A stretch of 64,000 nt of DNA from Haloarcula ordinaria. GTDB taxonomy: Archaea; Halobacteriota; Halobacteria; Halobacteriales; Haloarculaceae. Position numbers and translations under genes: made by a program. Below, one piece after another: positions 26,464 through 34,934 of this stretch (position 1 is the stretch's first letter; the number at the start of each line of letters is the position of its first letter). A model generated the notes under the pieces. That model saw only the letters and a program-made list of their open reading frames with translations, ran no database searches and was not told the DNA's origin. The DNA is taken from the NCBI RefSeq assembly GCF_029338275.1, contig NZ_CP119789.1, forward strand, positions 1,550,001 to 1,614,000, given 5' to 3'.

Positions 26464-26991
26464 ATGGCCAAAATCGAGTTGACCAGCAGCCAGCGGGCGG
26501 CGATGACGGCCCTGGTCAACGAATACGACTCGACCGGCGAACCGGTGAAAGGCGACGTCATCGCCGCGGCCGTCGACCGGACGCCGGGGACCGTCCGGAA
26601 CCAGATGCAACACCTGAAGGACCTCTCGCTGGTCGAGGGACTCACCGGCCCGAACGGCGGGTACAAGCCGACGCCGCTCGCCTACGATGCGCTGGGCCGC
26701 GAGGAGATCGACGACCCCCGGACGATGACGCTGGCCCGGAACAACGAGCGCGTCGACATCACCGTCGACGGCATCCGGTTGAGCAGCGTCCACCATCCCG
26801 AGGAGTGTCGCGCCCACATCCACCTCCAGGAGTCGTTCACCCAGTTCGATATCGGTGACGCGGTGGTGGTCGGCCCGACGCCGCTCTCGAGGCTCCTGGT
26901 CGCCGGCGTGGTCGAGGCCGTCGACGAGTCGAACAACGAGATAATCGTGGACATCGCCCAGCTGGAAGCCCCGGTCGAGGGGCCGGACTAG
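26464..26991 (+). CDS. Rrf2-like winged-helix protein
   Basis: The product is 175 residues from the ATG at 26464. The N-terminal HTH (about 5-70) reads LTSSQRAAMTALVNEY, then KGDVIAAAVDRTPGTVRNQMQHLKDLSLVEG and GPNGGYKPTPLAYDAL, the wing typical of Rrf2-like regulators. The second half is a small beta domain (LSSVHHPEECRAHIHLQESF, then VVVGPTPLSRLLVAGVV) that may bind a ligand. A TATA-like TAAGT about 28 nt upstream fits leaderless expression. Its target is unknown. It ends 4 nt into the convergent acyl-CoA synthetase gene. Confidence 0.82.
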   Translation: MAKIELTSSQRAAMTALVNEYDSTGEPVKGDVIAAAVDRTPGTVRNQMQHLKDLSLVEGLTGPNGGYKPTPLAYDALGREEIDDPRTMTLARNNERVDITVDGIRLSSVHHPEECRAHIHLQESFTQFDIGDAVVVGPTPLSRLLVAGVVEAVDESNNEIIVDIAQLEAPVEGPD

Positions 26992-29000
26992 CGGGCCTCG
27001 TCGACCTCCTCTAGCGCGACCGGGTTTTCGATACTCGACGTGTCCCCCACGTCCTCGTCGCGGTAGACCGAGGTGACGGCCCGCCGGACGATCTTGCCGC
27101 TCTGTGTCTTGGGGAACTCGTCGACGAACAGCACCTCGCGCGGGCGGAACGGCTTGCCCAGCGCCTGGCCGACCGTCGCGCGGATCTCCTCTCGCAGGTC
27201 GTCGGACTCCCTCGCGTCCGCGTCGACGACGACGTAGAGGACCACCGCTGTCCCTGTCGTGTCGTCCGGGACGCCGACGGCCGCCGCCTGGTTGACTGCT
27301 CGGTGTTCCATCGCCGCGCCCTCGACCTCCGCTGGACCGACCTTCCGGCCGGCGACGTTCAGCGCGTCGTCGGCCCGCCCGTGGAGGAACCAGAAGCCGT
27401 CTGCGTCCTTCTGTGCCCAGTCGCCGTGGTCCCAGAGGTCCGCCCAGTGCGACCAGTACTCCTCGACGTACCGCTCGTCGCCGGACCACAGCGACTTCGT
27501 CATCGACGGACAGGAGTCACGGGCCACCAGGAACCCCCGCTCGTGTGCGTCCGTGACGGAGTTCCCGTTGCTGTCCACGATGTCGACGGCCATCCCCAGC
27601 CCCGGCCCGCCCAGCGTCCCCGGCTTGAGCGACTGGATGGGCATCGGCATCAGGAAACACCCCATTATCTCGGTCCCCCCGGAGATGTTGATTATCGGGC
27701 ACGCCTCGTTGCCGACCTCCTCGTAGAACCAGCGCCAGGACTCGGGGTCCCAGGGCTCGCCCGTCGACCCGAGCAGGCGGAGGCTCGAGAGGTCGTGGCC
27801 CTCGAGCCAGTCGTCGCCCTGTTTTCGGAGGGCGCGAACCGCCGTCGGCGAGACACCGAACGTCGTGATGTCGTGTCGGTCTATCATCGCCCAGAACCGG
27901 TCGGGCTCGGGGTAGTCGGGCGCCCCCTCGTACATGAACACCGTCCCGCCGAGGGCGTGGTTCCCCAGCAGCGTCCAGGGCCCCATCATCCAGCCGATGT
28001 CGCTCACCCAGAAGAAGCGGTCCGATGGTTTGTGGTCGAAGCCGAAGTAGACCTCTTTAGCCGCCTGGAGGAGCGCGCCCGCGTGCGTCTGGACGATACC
28101 CTTCGGTTCCCCCGTCGTCCCCGAGGAGTACAGCAGCATCGACTCCTGGTCAGCGGGGAGGTGCTTGCTCGCGTACGCGTCGGCCTGTGACTCGATGGCC
28201 TTCGCCCACCGCTCGTCGCGGGTGGTCCAGGTCAGCGTCTCGTCGGGGTCGTCGGCCATCCCGATGCGGTCGTAGACGACGGTGTGTTCGACCGGGGTCC
28301 CGGCCTGCTTGATGGCCTCGTCGGCCGTTCCCTTGAGGTGGACCTCGCTGCCCCGGCGGTGGAATCCGTCGGCCGTGAACAGCACCGAACAGTCGGCGTC
28401 GGCCAGGCGGGTCGCCGTCGCGTCGACGCCGAAGCCAGAGAAGATGGGGACGGCGATGGCACCGACCTTCAGACAGCCGTAGAGAATCGACGCGACTTCG
28501 GGCACCATCGGCATGTACAGCCCCACGGTGTCGCCGGTCTCGACACCGACCGACTCCAGGTAGTTCGCCACCTTACTCGCCTGGCGGTTCAGGTCGTAGA
28601 AGGTGATTTCGCGGACGTCGCCGGGTTCGCCCTCCCAGATGAGCGCGACGTGGTTCCGCGCGCCGCTGTCGCGGGCGGCGTGGCGGTCCAGCGCGTTGTG
28701 GGCGGCGTTGATGCTCCCGCCGGGGTACCACTCGGTGTACTGTGGCCCGTCCGAGTCGTCGCGGACGCGGACGGGCTCGTCGAAGAAGTCGATGCCCAGG
28801 TAGTCGGGCAGCACGTCCCAGAACCACTCGACGCCCGAGTCTGGTTCACCGGGTACGTCGGTCGTCGTCCGCTCGACGAGCGCTTCGTAGTCGTCGATGT
28901 CGTACGCCTGCATGAACGACCAGACGTTCGTCGACTCGACGAACGCCTGTGTCGGTTCGTGGACGATGGTGTCCATCTCTTCGAGCGAGTCCGGAGCCAT
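26988..29000 (-). CDS. AMP-forming acyl-CoA synthetase (acetyl/propionyl-CoA synthetase-like)
   Basis: The product is 670 residues. Adenylation motifs are LLYSSGTTGEPKGIVQTH (A3), SGGTEIMG (A5), the hinge region GDWAQKDADGFWFLHGRADDALNVAGRKVGP (A7-A8) and the catalytic Lys in KTQSGKIVRR (A10). Length and the GGSINAAHNALDRH-like N-terminal motif (PGGSINAAHNALD) place it with acetyl- and propionyl-CoA synthetases. Methylmalonyl-CoA genes downstream in the window make propionate a reasonable substrate, but this is inference. The ATG at 29000 is preferred; a TTG at 29027 and a GTG at 29024 are in frame. Confidence 0.9.
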   Translation of the reverse strand: MAPDSLEEMDTIVHEPTQAFVESTNVWSFMQAYDIDDYEALVERTTTDVPGEPDSGVEWFWDVLPDYLGIDFFDEPVRVRDDSDGPQYTEWYPGGSINAAHNALDRHAARDSGARNHVALIWEGEPGDVREITFYDLNRQASKVANYLESVGVETGDTVGLYMPMVPEVASILYGCLKVGAIAVPIFSGFGVDATATRLADADCSVLFTADGFHRRGSEVHLKGTADEAIKQAGTPVEHTVVYDRIGMADDPDETLTWTTRDERWAKAIESQADAYASKHLPADQESMLLYSSGTTGEPKGIVQTHAGALLQAAKEVYFGFDHKPSDRFFWVSDIGWMMGPWTLLGNHALGGTVFMYEGAPDYPEPDRFWAMIDRHDITTFGVSPTAVRALRKQGDDWLEGHDLSSLRLLGSTGEPWDPESWRWFYEEVGNEACPIINISGGTEIMGCFLMPMPIQSLKPGTLGGPGLGMAVDIVDSNGNSVTDAHERGFLVARDSCPSMTKSLWSGDERYVEEYWSHWADLWDHGDWAQKDADGFWFLHGRADDALNVAGRKVGPAEVEGAAMEHRAVNQAAAVGVPDDTTGTAVVLYVVVDADARESDDLREEIRATVGQALGKPFRPREVLFVDEFPKTQSGKIVRRAVTSVYRDEDVGDTSSIENPVALEEVDEAR

Positions 29001-29212
29001 ACCTTGTGGTTCGATGACAGACACCAAAGTAGTTGCGTGAACTCTGACGTGACAACACGCCCGACGTCCTCGCTACGCACCCGCTTCAGCCCGGCCCCTT
29101 GCGATTCGTTACCCGGACGCACGGTCCGGCCGGTAGCCCTCCCGGTCGCGTGACGAACCACTCTATCCGGTTGCTGCAAACGCTTTTCATCGGGGCGAAC
29201 CTACCCTGTGGT

Positions 29213-29797
29213 ATGTACGTCAGGGATGCGAAAAACCGTGAGGAGGTCTGGTTGCTGGACCACATCGAGGCGATGGGGCTTGACGACACGGCGTTCCGCT
29301 CGCGGGACTACGTCCTGGCGATCGACGAGGAGTCCCACGAGAAGGCCGGGTTCGGCCGTATCCGCATCCACAAGACCAACGACGGCGAGGTCTGCGAACT
29401 GACGAGCATCGGCGTCCTGGAGGAGTGGGAGGGACAGGGCGTGGGCGCCCACGTCATCGAACGGCTCGTCGAGTACGCCGCCGACGAGTCGTTCGACGTC
29501 GTCTACTCGCTGACGAACGCGGCGGACTACCTGGTCCAGTTCGGCTTCGAACCCATCGAACCGGCCCAGCTCCCCGACCGGCTCCGCGAGCGGTTGACCG
29601 AGAAACAGGAGGAGCTCCAACCCGACGCGGTCCCCCTGCGTCTCCAGGTCGACCGCTTCCGGATGTCCGGGGAACTCCGCGACCGGTTCAAGCAGGCGTC
29701 CATCGACGACCAGGCGACGAGTGAGCCCGAGGAGGGTCCCGAGGACTTCGGTATCGACCCCGAAGAGGCGACCTACAAGTACGACACCGGCCGCTGA
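29213..29797 (+). CDS. GNAT-family N-acetyltransferase
   Basis: The product is 194 residues from the ATG at 29213, starting MYVRDAKNREEVWLLDHIE. The acetyl-CoA-binding motif A is LTSIGVLEEWEGQGVGAHVIERLVEYA (residues 63-90 in outline, QGVGAH being the pyrophosphate loop). A VYSLTNAADYLVQFGFEPI motif B strand-helix follows. The C-terminal 60 residues are an acidic extension absent from minimal GNATs. The substrate is unknown. The open frame from 29099 is not needed. Confidence 0.88.
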   Translation: MYVRDAKNREEVWLLDHIEAMGLDDTAFRSRDYVLAIDEESHEKAGFGRIRIHKTNDGEVCELTSIGVLEEWEGQGVGAHVIERLVEYAADESFDVVYSLTNAADYLVQFGFEPIEPAQLPDRLRERLTEKQEELQPDAVPLRLQVDRFRMSGELRDRFKQASIDDQATSEPEEGPEDFGIDPEEATYKYDTGR

Positions 29798-29826
29798 CAC
29801 ACCTTGTCCGACCGGTCCCGGCGGCG

Positions 29827-30300
29827 CTACCGGACGTCGACGACCTCGATGTCGAAGACGAGGGTCTGCCCGGCGAGTTCGTGGTTGAAATCGACCTCGA
29901 CGGTGTCCTCGTTGACGGCGGTCACGTCGCCGTGGAGCCCGTTCTCGGCGTGGACGTGGAGCCCCGGTTCCGCCGGCTTGCCGACCATCGCCTCGAACGT
30001 CTCGGGGTCGTACTCCCGGACCCGCTCGGGGTCGGTCTCACCGTAGGCCTGCTCCGGCGGTACCCGGATGGTTGCTTCGTCACCCTCGGCCATGCCGACG
30101 AGCGCCGCGTCGATGCCCTCGATAATCTCCCCCGCACCGACGGTGAACGAGAGGGGCGCGTAGTCGCCGTCCTCGGTCCCCTGTGCCTCCTGGAGGCCGT
30201 GGTCCCTGGCGACGGCCGCTCGCGACGTGTCGAACACGCTACCGTCCTCGAACCGGCCCACGTACTCGATGGTGACGCCGTCGCCCTGCTCGATAGCCAT
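29827..30300 (-). CDS. FKBP-type peptidyl-prolyl isomerase (SlyD-like)
   Basis: The product is 157 residues. The FKBP core YVGRFEDGSVFDTS begins near residue 13, the insert-in-flap region includes the VRVPPEQAYGE-like segment (IRVPPEQAYGETDPE), and the chaperone-like IF domain follows. The FNHELAGQTLVFDIEVV end is the SlyD signature. It catalyses prolyl isomerisation and acts as a folding helper. The His-rich metal tail of bacterial SlyD is missing. The stop faces the GNAT stop, 29 nt apart. Confidence 0.92.
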   Translation of the reverse strand: MAIEQGDGVTIEYVGRFEDGSVFDTSRAAVARDHGLQEAQGTEDGDYAPLSFTVGAGEIIEGIDAALVGMAEGDEATIRVPPEQAYGETDPERVREYDPETFEAMVGKPAEPGLHVHAENGLHGDVTAVNEDTVEVDFNHELAGQTLVFDIEVVDVR

Positions 30301-30394
30301 TGCCGGATATCGGGCGACTCGATGTAAAAACCCTCGGGGCCGATAGTGAGGTTGGTGTTCGTCCTCCGCTCGCTGAACAGCCGGAGACTGACGG

Positions 30395-30739
30395 TTATGG
30401 CCAGCCGTCCGGCAACTCGTCCCGATGTTCGCGCATCAGTGTAAGGAGCGGTTCTATCTCTTCGAACCGTGGGCCCCGTGTGACGACACCGGTGTCCTGG
30501 TCCCAGTTGACGAACCCTGCCTTGTCCAGTTTCGGGAGATGGACGTGGAAGAGTCGCTGCTGTAGTACTTCGAGCGGTTCGTCTTCGGCTCCGTCTGCGA
30601 CCGATTCCGACGTAATGCTGTCTATGTCCTGCGGATTGTGTTGTCCAACGGCTATGAGAATGCGACGGCGGTACTCGTGGCTGAGGATCTCGAACAGCTC
30701 ACTCAGTGAGCTCTCCCTCTCCTCTATATGTTCTGACGT
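30395..30739 (-). CDS. DUF7344-like HTH protein lacking a standard start codon
   Basis: The minus strand holds an intact 114-codon frame ending TAA (30395-30397). The product (from codon 2) reads SEHIEERESSLSELFEILSH, then EYRRRILIAVGQHNP, and ends LPDGWP, the winged-helix family widespread in haloarchaea as DUF7344. The in-frame TAG at 30740-30742 leaves no ATG, GTG or TTG until near the C-terminus. The codon at the expected start is ACG (30737-30739). A TATA-like TATCG lies about 28 nt before it. Either ACG initiates or one base change has disabled the gene. It has the length and conserved features of a working family member. Confidence 0.75.
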   Translation of the reverse strand, partial: TSEHIEERESSLSELFEILSHEYRRRILIAVGQHNPQDIDSITSESVADGAEDEPLEVLQQRLFHVHLPKLDKAGFVNWDQDTGVVTRGPRFEEIEPLLTLMREHRDELPDGWP

Positions 30740-31083
30740 CTATGGCTGGCTCTGGTTGCGAAACGCGATACTCTGTGATGCGTTGCGCGCAACCATTGCG
30801 CGAAGAGAAATGGATAACTGCGAACGGGTGACCGTTTCAAGCTGCCCTCGTTGGGCGAAACGCACAGTGTGTTGTGTTCCGTACTACTGCTTGGGTCGGG
30901 CCCGCCAAAAGGTTGTGGGTCTTTTATCGTTATATTCGTCTCGGTGCGAGGGGAGTCAACGTGACGTCACCACGGAATTTCAGCGATCCGGTGGTTTCCG
31001 GACCGCGCCGGATCGACGGTGTTCTCGAAGACTGCGAGTGCCATTCGCGAACGCTTTTGTCCGCGCCGGTCGACAACTGCCGT
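30740..31083. other. Regulatory gap between the DUF7344-like gene and mcmA1
   Basis: It carries promoter candidates for mcmA1: TTATATT at about 30930-30936 and CTTTTG at about 31054-31059. A perfect 10-bp palindrome GTGACGTCAC lies at 30961-30970, and an inverted repeat of GATCCGG and CCGGATC lies near 30984-31016. No gene was found inside it. Confidence 0.5.
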
Positions 31084-32766
31084 ATGTTCGACCCCGACGA
31101 GCTGGACGAGATCCGCGAGGCGAAAGCCGAGTGGGAGGACGAACAGGTCCAGCCGACCGTCGACCGGTTCGGCGAGCGCCGGGAGACGTTCACGACGGAC
31201 ACCGAGGGGCACGAGGTCGACCGGCTGTACACGCCGGCGGACGTCGCCGACGTGGACTACCAGGATGACCTCGGCTTCCCCGGCGAGGAGCCGTACACCC
31301 GTGGCGTCTACCCTACGGGCTACCGCGGCCGCCTCTGGACGATGCGCCAGTACGCCGGCATGGGCACCGCCGAGGAGACCAACGAGCGGTTCAACTATCT
31401 CTTAGACCAGGGCCAGACTGGCCTCTCGATGGCGTTCGACCTGCCGACACAGATGGGCTACGACTCCGACAACGCGATGGCCGCCGGCGAGGTGGGCAAG
31501 ACCGGCGTCGCCATCGACTCGCTGTCGGACTTGGAGACGGTGTTCGAGGGCATCCCGCTGGACGACGTCTCGACGTCGATGACCATCAACGCGCCGGCCT
31601 CGGTGCTGCTGGCGATGTACATCGCCGTCGGCGACCAGCAGGGCGTCGACCGCGAGGAACTCCGGGGCACCATCCAGAACGACGTGCTCAAGGAGTACAT
31701 CGCCCGGAACACGTTCATCTACCCGCCCGAGCCGTCGATGCGGCTCATCACCGATATCTTCGAGTTCTGCGCGACGGAGGTACCCAACTTCAACACCATC
31801 TCCATCTCGGGCTACCACATCCGCGAGGCCGGGTCGACCGCCGCCCAGGAGATCGCGTTCACGCTCGCCGACGGCATCGAGTACGTCGAGGCGGCCATCG
31901 ACGCCGGCCTTGACGTCGACGACTTCGCCCCGCAGCTGTCCTTCTTCTTCGCCTCGTACAACAACATCCTCGAGGAGGTGGCGAAGTTCCGCGCCGCCCG
32001 CCGTCTCTGGGCCTCCATCATGGACGAGCGCTTCGGCGCCGAGGACCCGAAGTCCAAACAACTGAAGTTCCACACCCAGACTGCGGGGTCGACGCTGACC
32101 GCCCAGCAGATAGAGAACAACGTCGTTCGGGTGGCCTACCAGGCGCTCGCGGCCGTCCTTGGCGGCACCCAGAGTCTCCACACCAACGGCAAAGACGAGG
32201 CCATCGGCCTCCCGACCGAGAAATCCGTGCGGACCGCCCTGCGGACCCAGCAGATTCTCGCCCACGAGTCCGGCGCGGCCGACACCATCGACCCGCTGGG
32301 TGGCAGTTACTACGTCGAATCGCTGACCGACGACCTCGAGGCCGAGGCCCGTGACCTGCTTGCGGACATCGACGACCGCGGCGGGATGGCCGACGCCATC
32401 GAGAGCCAGTGGGTCCAGCGCCAGATTCAGGACGTCGCCTTCGAGCGCCAGCGCGAACAGGAGGAGGGCGAGCGGGTCATCGTCGGCGTCAACGAGTACC
32501 AGGTCGAGGAGGAGGGCGAGCAGGACATAGAGGAGGTCGACGAGGCCGTCGAACAGGCCCAGCAGGAGACCGTCGCCGCTGTTCGCGAGGAGCGTGACGA
32601 CCAAGCCGTCGACGCCGCGCTCGACGCCCTCCGGGAGGCCGCTCAGGGCGACGAGAACCTCATGCCGTACCTCGTCGACGCAGTGAAGACTTACGCGACG
32701 ACCGGCGAGATATGCGACGTGCTCCGTGACGTCTTCGGCGAGTATCAGCCCGGGTCGTCGTTGTAA
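31084..32766 (+). CDS. mcmA1: Methylmalonyl-CoA mutase large (catalytic) subunit
   Basis: The product is 560 residues, starting [10 protein letters not shown]. Conserved catalytic-domain parts are [25 protein letters not shown] in outline, [31 protein letters not shown], and the C-terminal [11 protein letters not shown] and [11 protein letters not shown]. It rearranges methylmalonyl-CoA and succinyl-CoA with adenosylcobalamin, which binds a separate small subunit not in this window. In frame, a GTG at 30961 would add 41 residues and has its own TATA box, but the ATG at 31084 fits the family and has a weaker TATA (CTTTTG) 28 nt upstream. The epimerase is 2.5 kb downstream. Confidence 0.93.
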   Translation: MFDPDELDEIREAKAEWEDEQVQPTVDRFGERRETFTTDTEGHEVDRLYTPADVADVDYQDDLGFPGEEPYTRGVYPTGYRGRLWTMRQYAGMGTAEETNERFNYLLDQGQTGLSMAFDLPTQMGYDSDNAMAAGEVGKTGVAIDSLSDLETVFEGIPLDDVSTSMTINAPASVLLAMYIAVGDQQGVDREELRGTIQNDVLKEYIARNTFIYPPEPSMRLITDIFEFCATEVPNFNTISISGYHIREAGSTAAQEIAFTLADGIEYVEAAIDAGLDVDDFAPQLSFFFASYNNILEEVAKFRAARRLWASIMDERFGAEDPKSKQLKFHTQTAGSTLTAQQIENNVVRVAYQALAAVLGGTQSLHTNGKDEAIGLPTEKSVRTALRTQQILAHESGAADTIDPLGGSYYVESLTDDLEAEARDLLADIDDRGGMADAIESQWVQRQIQDVAFERQREQEEGERVIVGVNEYQVEEEGEQDIEEVDEAVEQAQQETVAAVREERDDQAVDAALDALREAAQGDENLMPYLVDAVKTYATTGEICDVLRDVFGEYQPGSSL

Positions 32767-32891
32767 CGTCTGACTTTCGATTCCAAAGAAGCCGGGCAGG
32801 GTGACGCTATTTCCCGAACAAGAAGAGCATTGAACCGTGACCGTGTAGCTTCTCTCATGGAACACGACCGGCGCTACCAGGTGGTGGGAGT

Positions 32892-33257
32892 ATGAGTACT
32901 GACACGACTGACCGACGTTTGCTGACGCTCCTCCTCGTCGTGCTGGGGGCGCTCGTCCTCTTCGCGCTGCTCGGCATGGGCTTCGGGATGATGGGCTACG
33001 GCTCGATGATGGGCGGGATGTGGGGTGGCGGCATGTGGGGCAGTAGCACGGTCCCGGGCTGGATGCTGGTCGTCGGTCTCGTGCTGCCGCTCCTCTTCCT
33101 GCTCGTGCTCGTGGGCCTCGTCTACCTCGTCTATCGGTTGCTCACCGACGAGGACGCGGAGGACGGCGCTCTCGAGGAACTGCGGACGGCGTACGCCCGC
33201 GGGGACCTGACCGACGAGGAGTTCGAGGAGCGTCGCGCTCGATTGCGCGAGGAGTGA
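32892..33257 (+). CDS. SHOCT-domain membrane protein with Met/Gly-rich loop
   Basis: The product is 121 residues. Two hydrophobic helices (about 9-30 and 55-82) flank a loop rich in Met, Gly and Trp (GMGFGMMGYGSMMGGMWGG, then GMWG). The C-terminal SHOCT domain (about 92-120) reads ALEELRTAYARGDLTDEEFEERR. Met-rich loops in membrane proteins often bind Cu(I); next to the blue-copper lipoprotein gene this suggests a metal role, but that is inference. A 12-codon ORF (ATG at 32857) ends TGA overlapping the ATG at 32892 and may be a translational leader. Confidence 0.85.
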   Translation: MSTDTTDRRLLTLLLVVLGALVLFALLGMGFGMMGYGSMMGGMWGGGMWGSSTVPGWMLVVGLVLPLLFLLVLVGLVYLVYRLLTDEDAEDGALEELRTAYARGDLTDEEFEERRARLREE

Positions 33258-33266
33258 GCGCTCCTT

Positions 33267-33296
33267 CCCGCCCTCATCCATCATTTCGAGGGCGGG
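33267..33296 (+). terminator. Hairpin after the SHOCT gene
   Basis: Arms CCCGCCCTC and GAGGGCGGG (9 bp, perfect) are separated by 12 nt, starting 10 nt after the stop codon. It may end or stabilise the transcript; there is no following T-run, so termination is uncertain. Confidence 0.45.
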
Positions 33297-33452
33297 ACGG
33301 GCGGTCGGTGAACCGCGACCGGGTCTACGGGTGCGGGAACTGGAGTCGGTGACCGCTATCACCGACAGTCGACACTCGCCCGACAAAAGACGCTACGGGT
33401 TCGAATTACCGTCCGTGACAGTCCGAGGCGACCGTGGCGACGTGAATGCGCG

Positions 33453-34175
33453 TCAGTGGGTGTGGCCCAGCGCCTCGTTGACGCGCTCGTTGAGCTGTTC
33501 TATCTTGTGTCGCGGTTCATCACCGAGCTCCGCGGGCGGTTCCTCGAGAGCGGGCTGGTCGTGGGCGTCAGGTTCGCCGACGATGACGGTGCCGATCATC
33601 CCCAGCGTCTCGTGAGGCTTGCAGTAGTAGTGGTAGATGCCCTCGGTCTCGAAGGTGTGTTCGAAGGTCGCGCCCTGCTCGGTCAGCAGGCCACTGTCCC
33701 AGGCGGCCGCCCCGTCGGGAACCAGCTGTGGCTTGTCGTTGTCGGGGTGGTACGCCGCAGTCGCGTGGCTCCCGCTCTCGTTGTGGAAGGTGACCGTCCC
33801 GCCGACGTTCACGCGGACGACGTGCGGCGCGAAGTGGTACTCGCCGTCCTCCGTCTTCATCGCCACCTCGGCGTGGTCGGTCGGGTCACCGATTTCGCCG
33901 TGGCCGCCGTCTTCGTGGCCGTGTCCGCTCTCGGTCTCCTCCTCGTGGTGTTCCGTTTCTTCTTCGTGGTGTCCGGTCTCCTCTTCGTGATGTTCGGTCG
34001 CTTCGCTGTGATGTTCCGTTCCTTCGTCGTGCTGTTCGCTGCTCGCGTCGTCGTGCTCCGTCGCGGTGCTGCCACCGGTCTGCCCGCCCGTGCTGGAACA
34101 GCCAGCGAGTCCAGCGACGGCAGTGCCTGCGACTACCTGGAGCATCCGTCTTCGAGTGGGGTTGGTGGTCGTCAT
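33453..34175 (-). CDS. Plastocyanin/halocyanin-type copper lipoprotein with His-rich segment
   Basis: The product is 240 residues. A twin-arginine signal (RRR) and lipobox LAGC put the anchor at Cys26. Residues 41-91 form a flexible His/Glu-rich segment built on repeats of EHHEEET. The C-terminal cupredoxin domain has likely type-1 ligands His137 (SHATAAYH), Cys185, His188 and Met193 in YYCKPHETLGM. The protein should sit outside the cell and carry electrons or scavenge copper through the His-rich arm. It is divergent from the HTH gene at 34279 and shares an operator with it. Confidence 0.88.
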   Translation of the reverse strand: MTTTNPTRRRMLQVVAGTAVAGLAGCSSTGGQTGGSTATEHDDASSEQHDEGTEHHSEATEHHEEETGHHEEETEHHEEETESGHGHEDGGHGEIGDPTDHAEVAMKTEDGEYHFAPHVVRVNVGGTVTFHNESGSHATAAYHPDNDKPQLVPDGAAAWDSGLLTEQGATFEHTFETEGIYHYYCKPHETLGMIGTVIVGEPDAHDQPALEEPPAELGDEPRHKIEQLNERVNEALGHTH

Positions 34176-34199
34176 TACAGGTAAACCTACCAGGTGTAC

Positions 34200-34208
34200 G
34201 GATAAAGT
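34200..34208 (-). promoter_or_regulatory. TATA box of the copper lipoprotein gene
   Basis: On the minus strand CTTTATCCG is centred about 29 nt before the ATG at 34175, so the mRNA is near-leaderless. Confidence 0.5.
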
Positions 34209-34219
34209 CCGACCAGGAG

Positions 34220-34238
34220 GTTTGCTGACCCAGCAAAC
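34220..34238. promoter_or_regulatory. Palindromic operator between divergent promoters
   Basis: GTTTGCTG-ACC-CAGCAAAC is a perfect 8-bp inverted repeat. Its centre lies about 25 nt from each of the two divergent TATA boxes, so one bound dimer could control both. The HTH protein encoded at 34279 is the natural candidate. Confidence 0.6.
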
Positions 34239-34248
34239 TCGCCGTCTT

Positions 34249-34255
34249 TTTTATA
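34249..34255 (+). promoter_or_regulatory. TATA box of the HTH/DUF7521 operon
   Basis: TTTATAC is centred about 27 nt before the GTG at 34279, giving a leaderless mRNA start. Confidence 0.65.
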
Positions 34256-34278
34256 CAGCTCTCGGAGTACCTCTACAC

Positions 34279-34632
34279 GTGAGTTCCGACCACGCCGCGA
34301 CGGAGGTGTTCTCCGTCCTCGACGACGAGTATTCGCGGGCCATACTCGAGGCGACCCGTCGGGGCCCGAAGTCGGGGAAGGAACTCAGCGAGGAGTGCGA
34401 GATGTCGCGAGCGACCGTCTCTCGGCGAGTCAACGACCTCCTCGACCGTGGCTTTATCGTAGAGCGGACCCACGTCGACCCGGAGGGGCACCACTACAGC
34501 GAGTACGAGGCCGTCCTGGACCGGGTGGACGTCACACTCGACGCAAACACCGGGTTCGACGTCCGCGTCGAAGTCGAGGAGGACGCTGCGGACCGCTTCG
34601 CCCGCATCTGGAAGGAAATGCGAAACGATTGA
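34279..34632 (+). CDS. Winged-helix transcription regulator
   Basis: The product is 117 residues from the GTG at 34279. It opens SSDHAATEVFSVLDDEY, then SRAILEATRRGPKSGKELSEE, ATVSRRVNDLLDRGFIVERT and a wing, and closes with a short acidic beta segment. It resembles haloarchaeal ArsR/MarR-like HTH regulators. A TATA box 27 nt upstream indicates leaderless translation. It heads an operon with two DUF7521-like genes and probably binds the palindrome at 34220. A longer frame open from 34066 is rejected. Confidence 0.85.
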   Translation: MSSDHAATEVFSVLDDEYSRAILEATRRGPKSGKELSEECEMSRATVSRRVNDLLDRGFIVERTHVDPEGHHYSEYEAVLDRVDVTLDANTGFDVRVEVEEDAADRFARIWKEMRND

Positions 34633-34634
34633 CC

Positions 34635-34934
34635 ATGCACATCGAACTCGTCATCGCAAAGATAATCACCGCCGCGCTCGGCGTCGCCATCGCGTACCAG
34701 GCCTACCGGGGGTACCAGAGAACCGGCAGCGACCCGCTTCGGTACGTCGCCGTCGGGTTCGTGTTCATCAGCGTCGGGGCCGTCCTCGAGGGCATCCTCT
34801 TCGACGTCCTCGGCCTCTCTATCTTCGACGCCGGGACGATACAGACCGGCGTCGTCGCCGTGGGGATGCTCTTCATCCTCTATGCGCTGTACGGTGGGAA
34901 TAGGGAACTCGACCGCCCGAGGGCCGAGAAGTGA
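34635..34934 (+). CDS. DUF7521-like small membrane protein (first of two paralogues)
   Basis: The product is 99 residues with three hydrophobic helices: LVIAKIITAALGVAIAYQAY, YVAVGFVFISVGAVLEGILFDV, and TGVVAVGMLFILYALY. The YxAYRGYQRTGSDPLRYVAVGF pattern recurs in the next gene. The helices and operon position (2 nt after the HTH stop) are typical of haloarchaeal pairs of HTH plus DUF7521 proteins. Function is unknown; it may sense a membrane or redox signal for the HTH protein. Confidence 0.8.
   Translation: MHIELVIAKIITAALGVAIAYQAYRGYQRTGSDPLRYVAVGFVFISVGAVLEGILFDVLGLSIFDAGTIQTGVVAVGMLFILYALYGGNRELDRPRAEK

Noticed and set aside
30300..30899. Plus-strand Ser/Arg/Cys-rich frame
   Set aside because: It is antisense to the DUF7344-like frame, which has family-like sequence and expected length.
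31402..32865. 487-codon frame antisense to mcmA1
   Set aside because: Mirror of the mutase codons; no recognisable protein features.
32857..32895. 12-codon ORF before the SHOCT gene
   Set aside because: Too short to support as a gene; noted only as a possible translational leader because its stop overlaps the next start.
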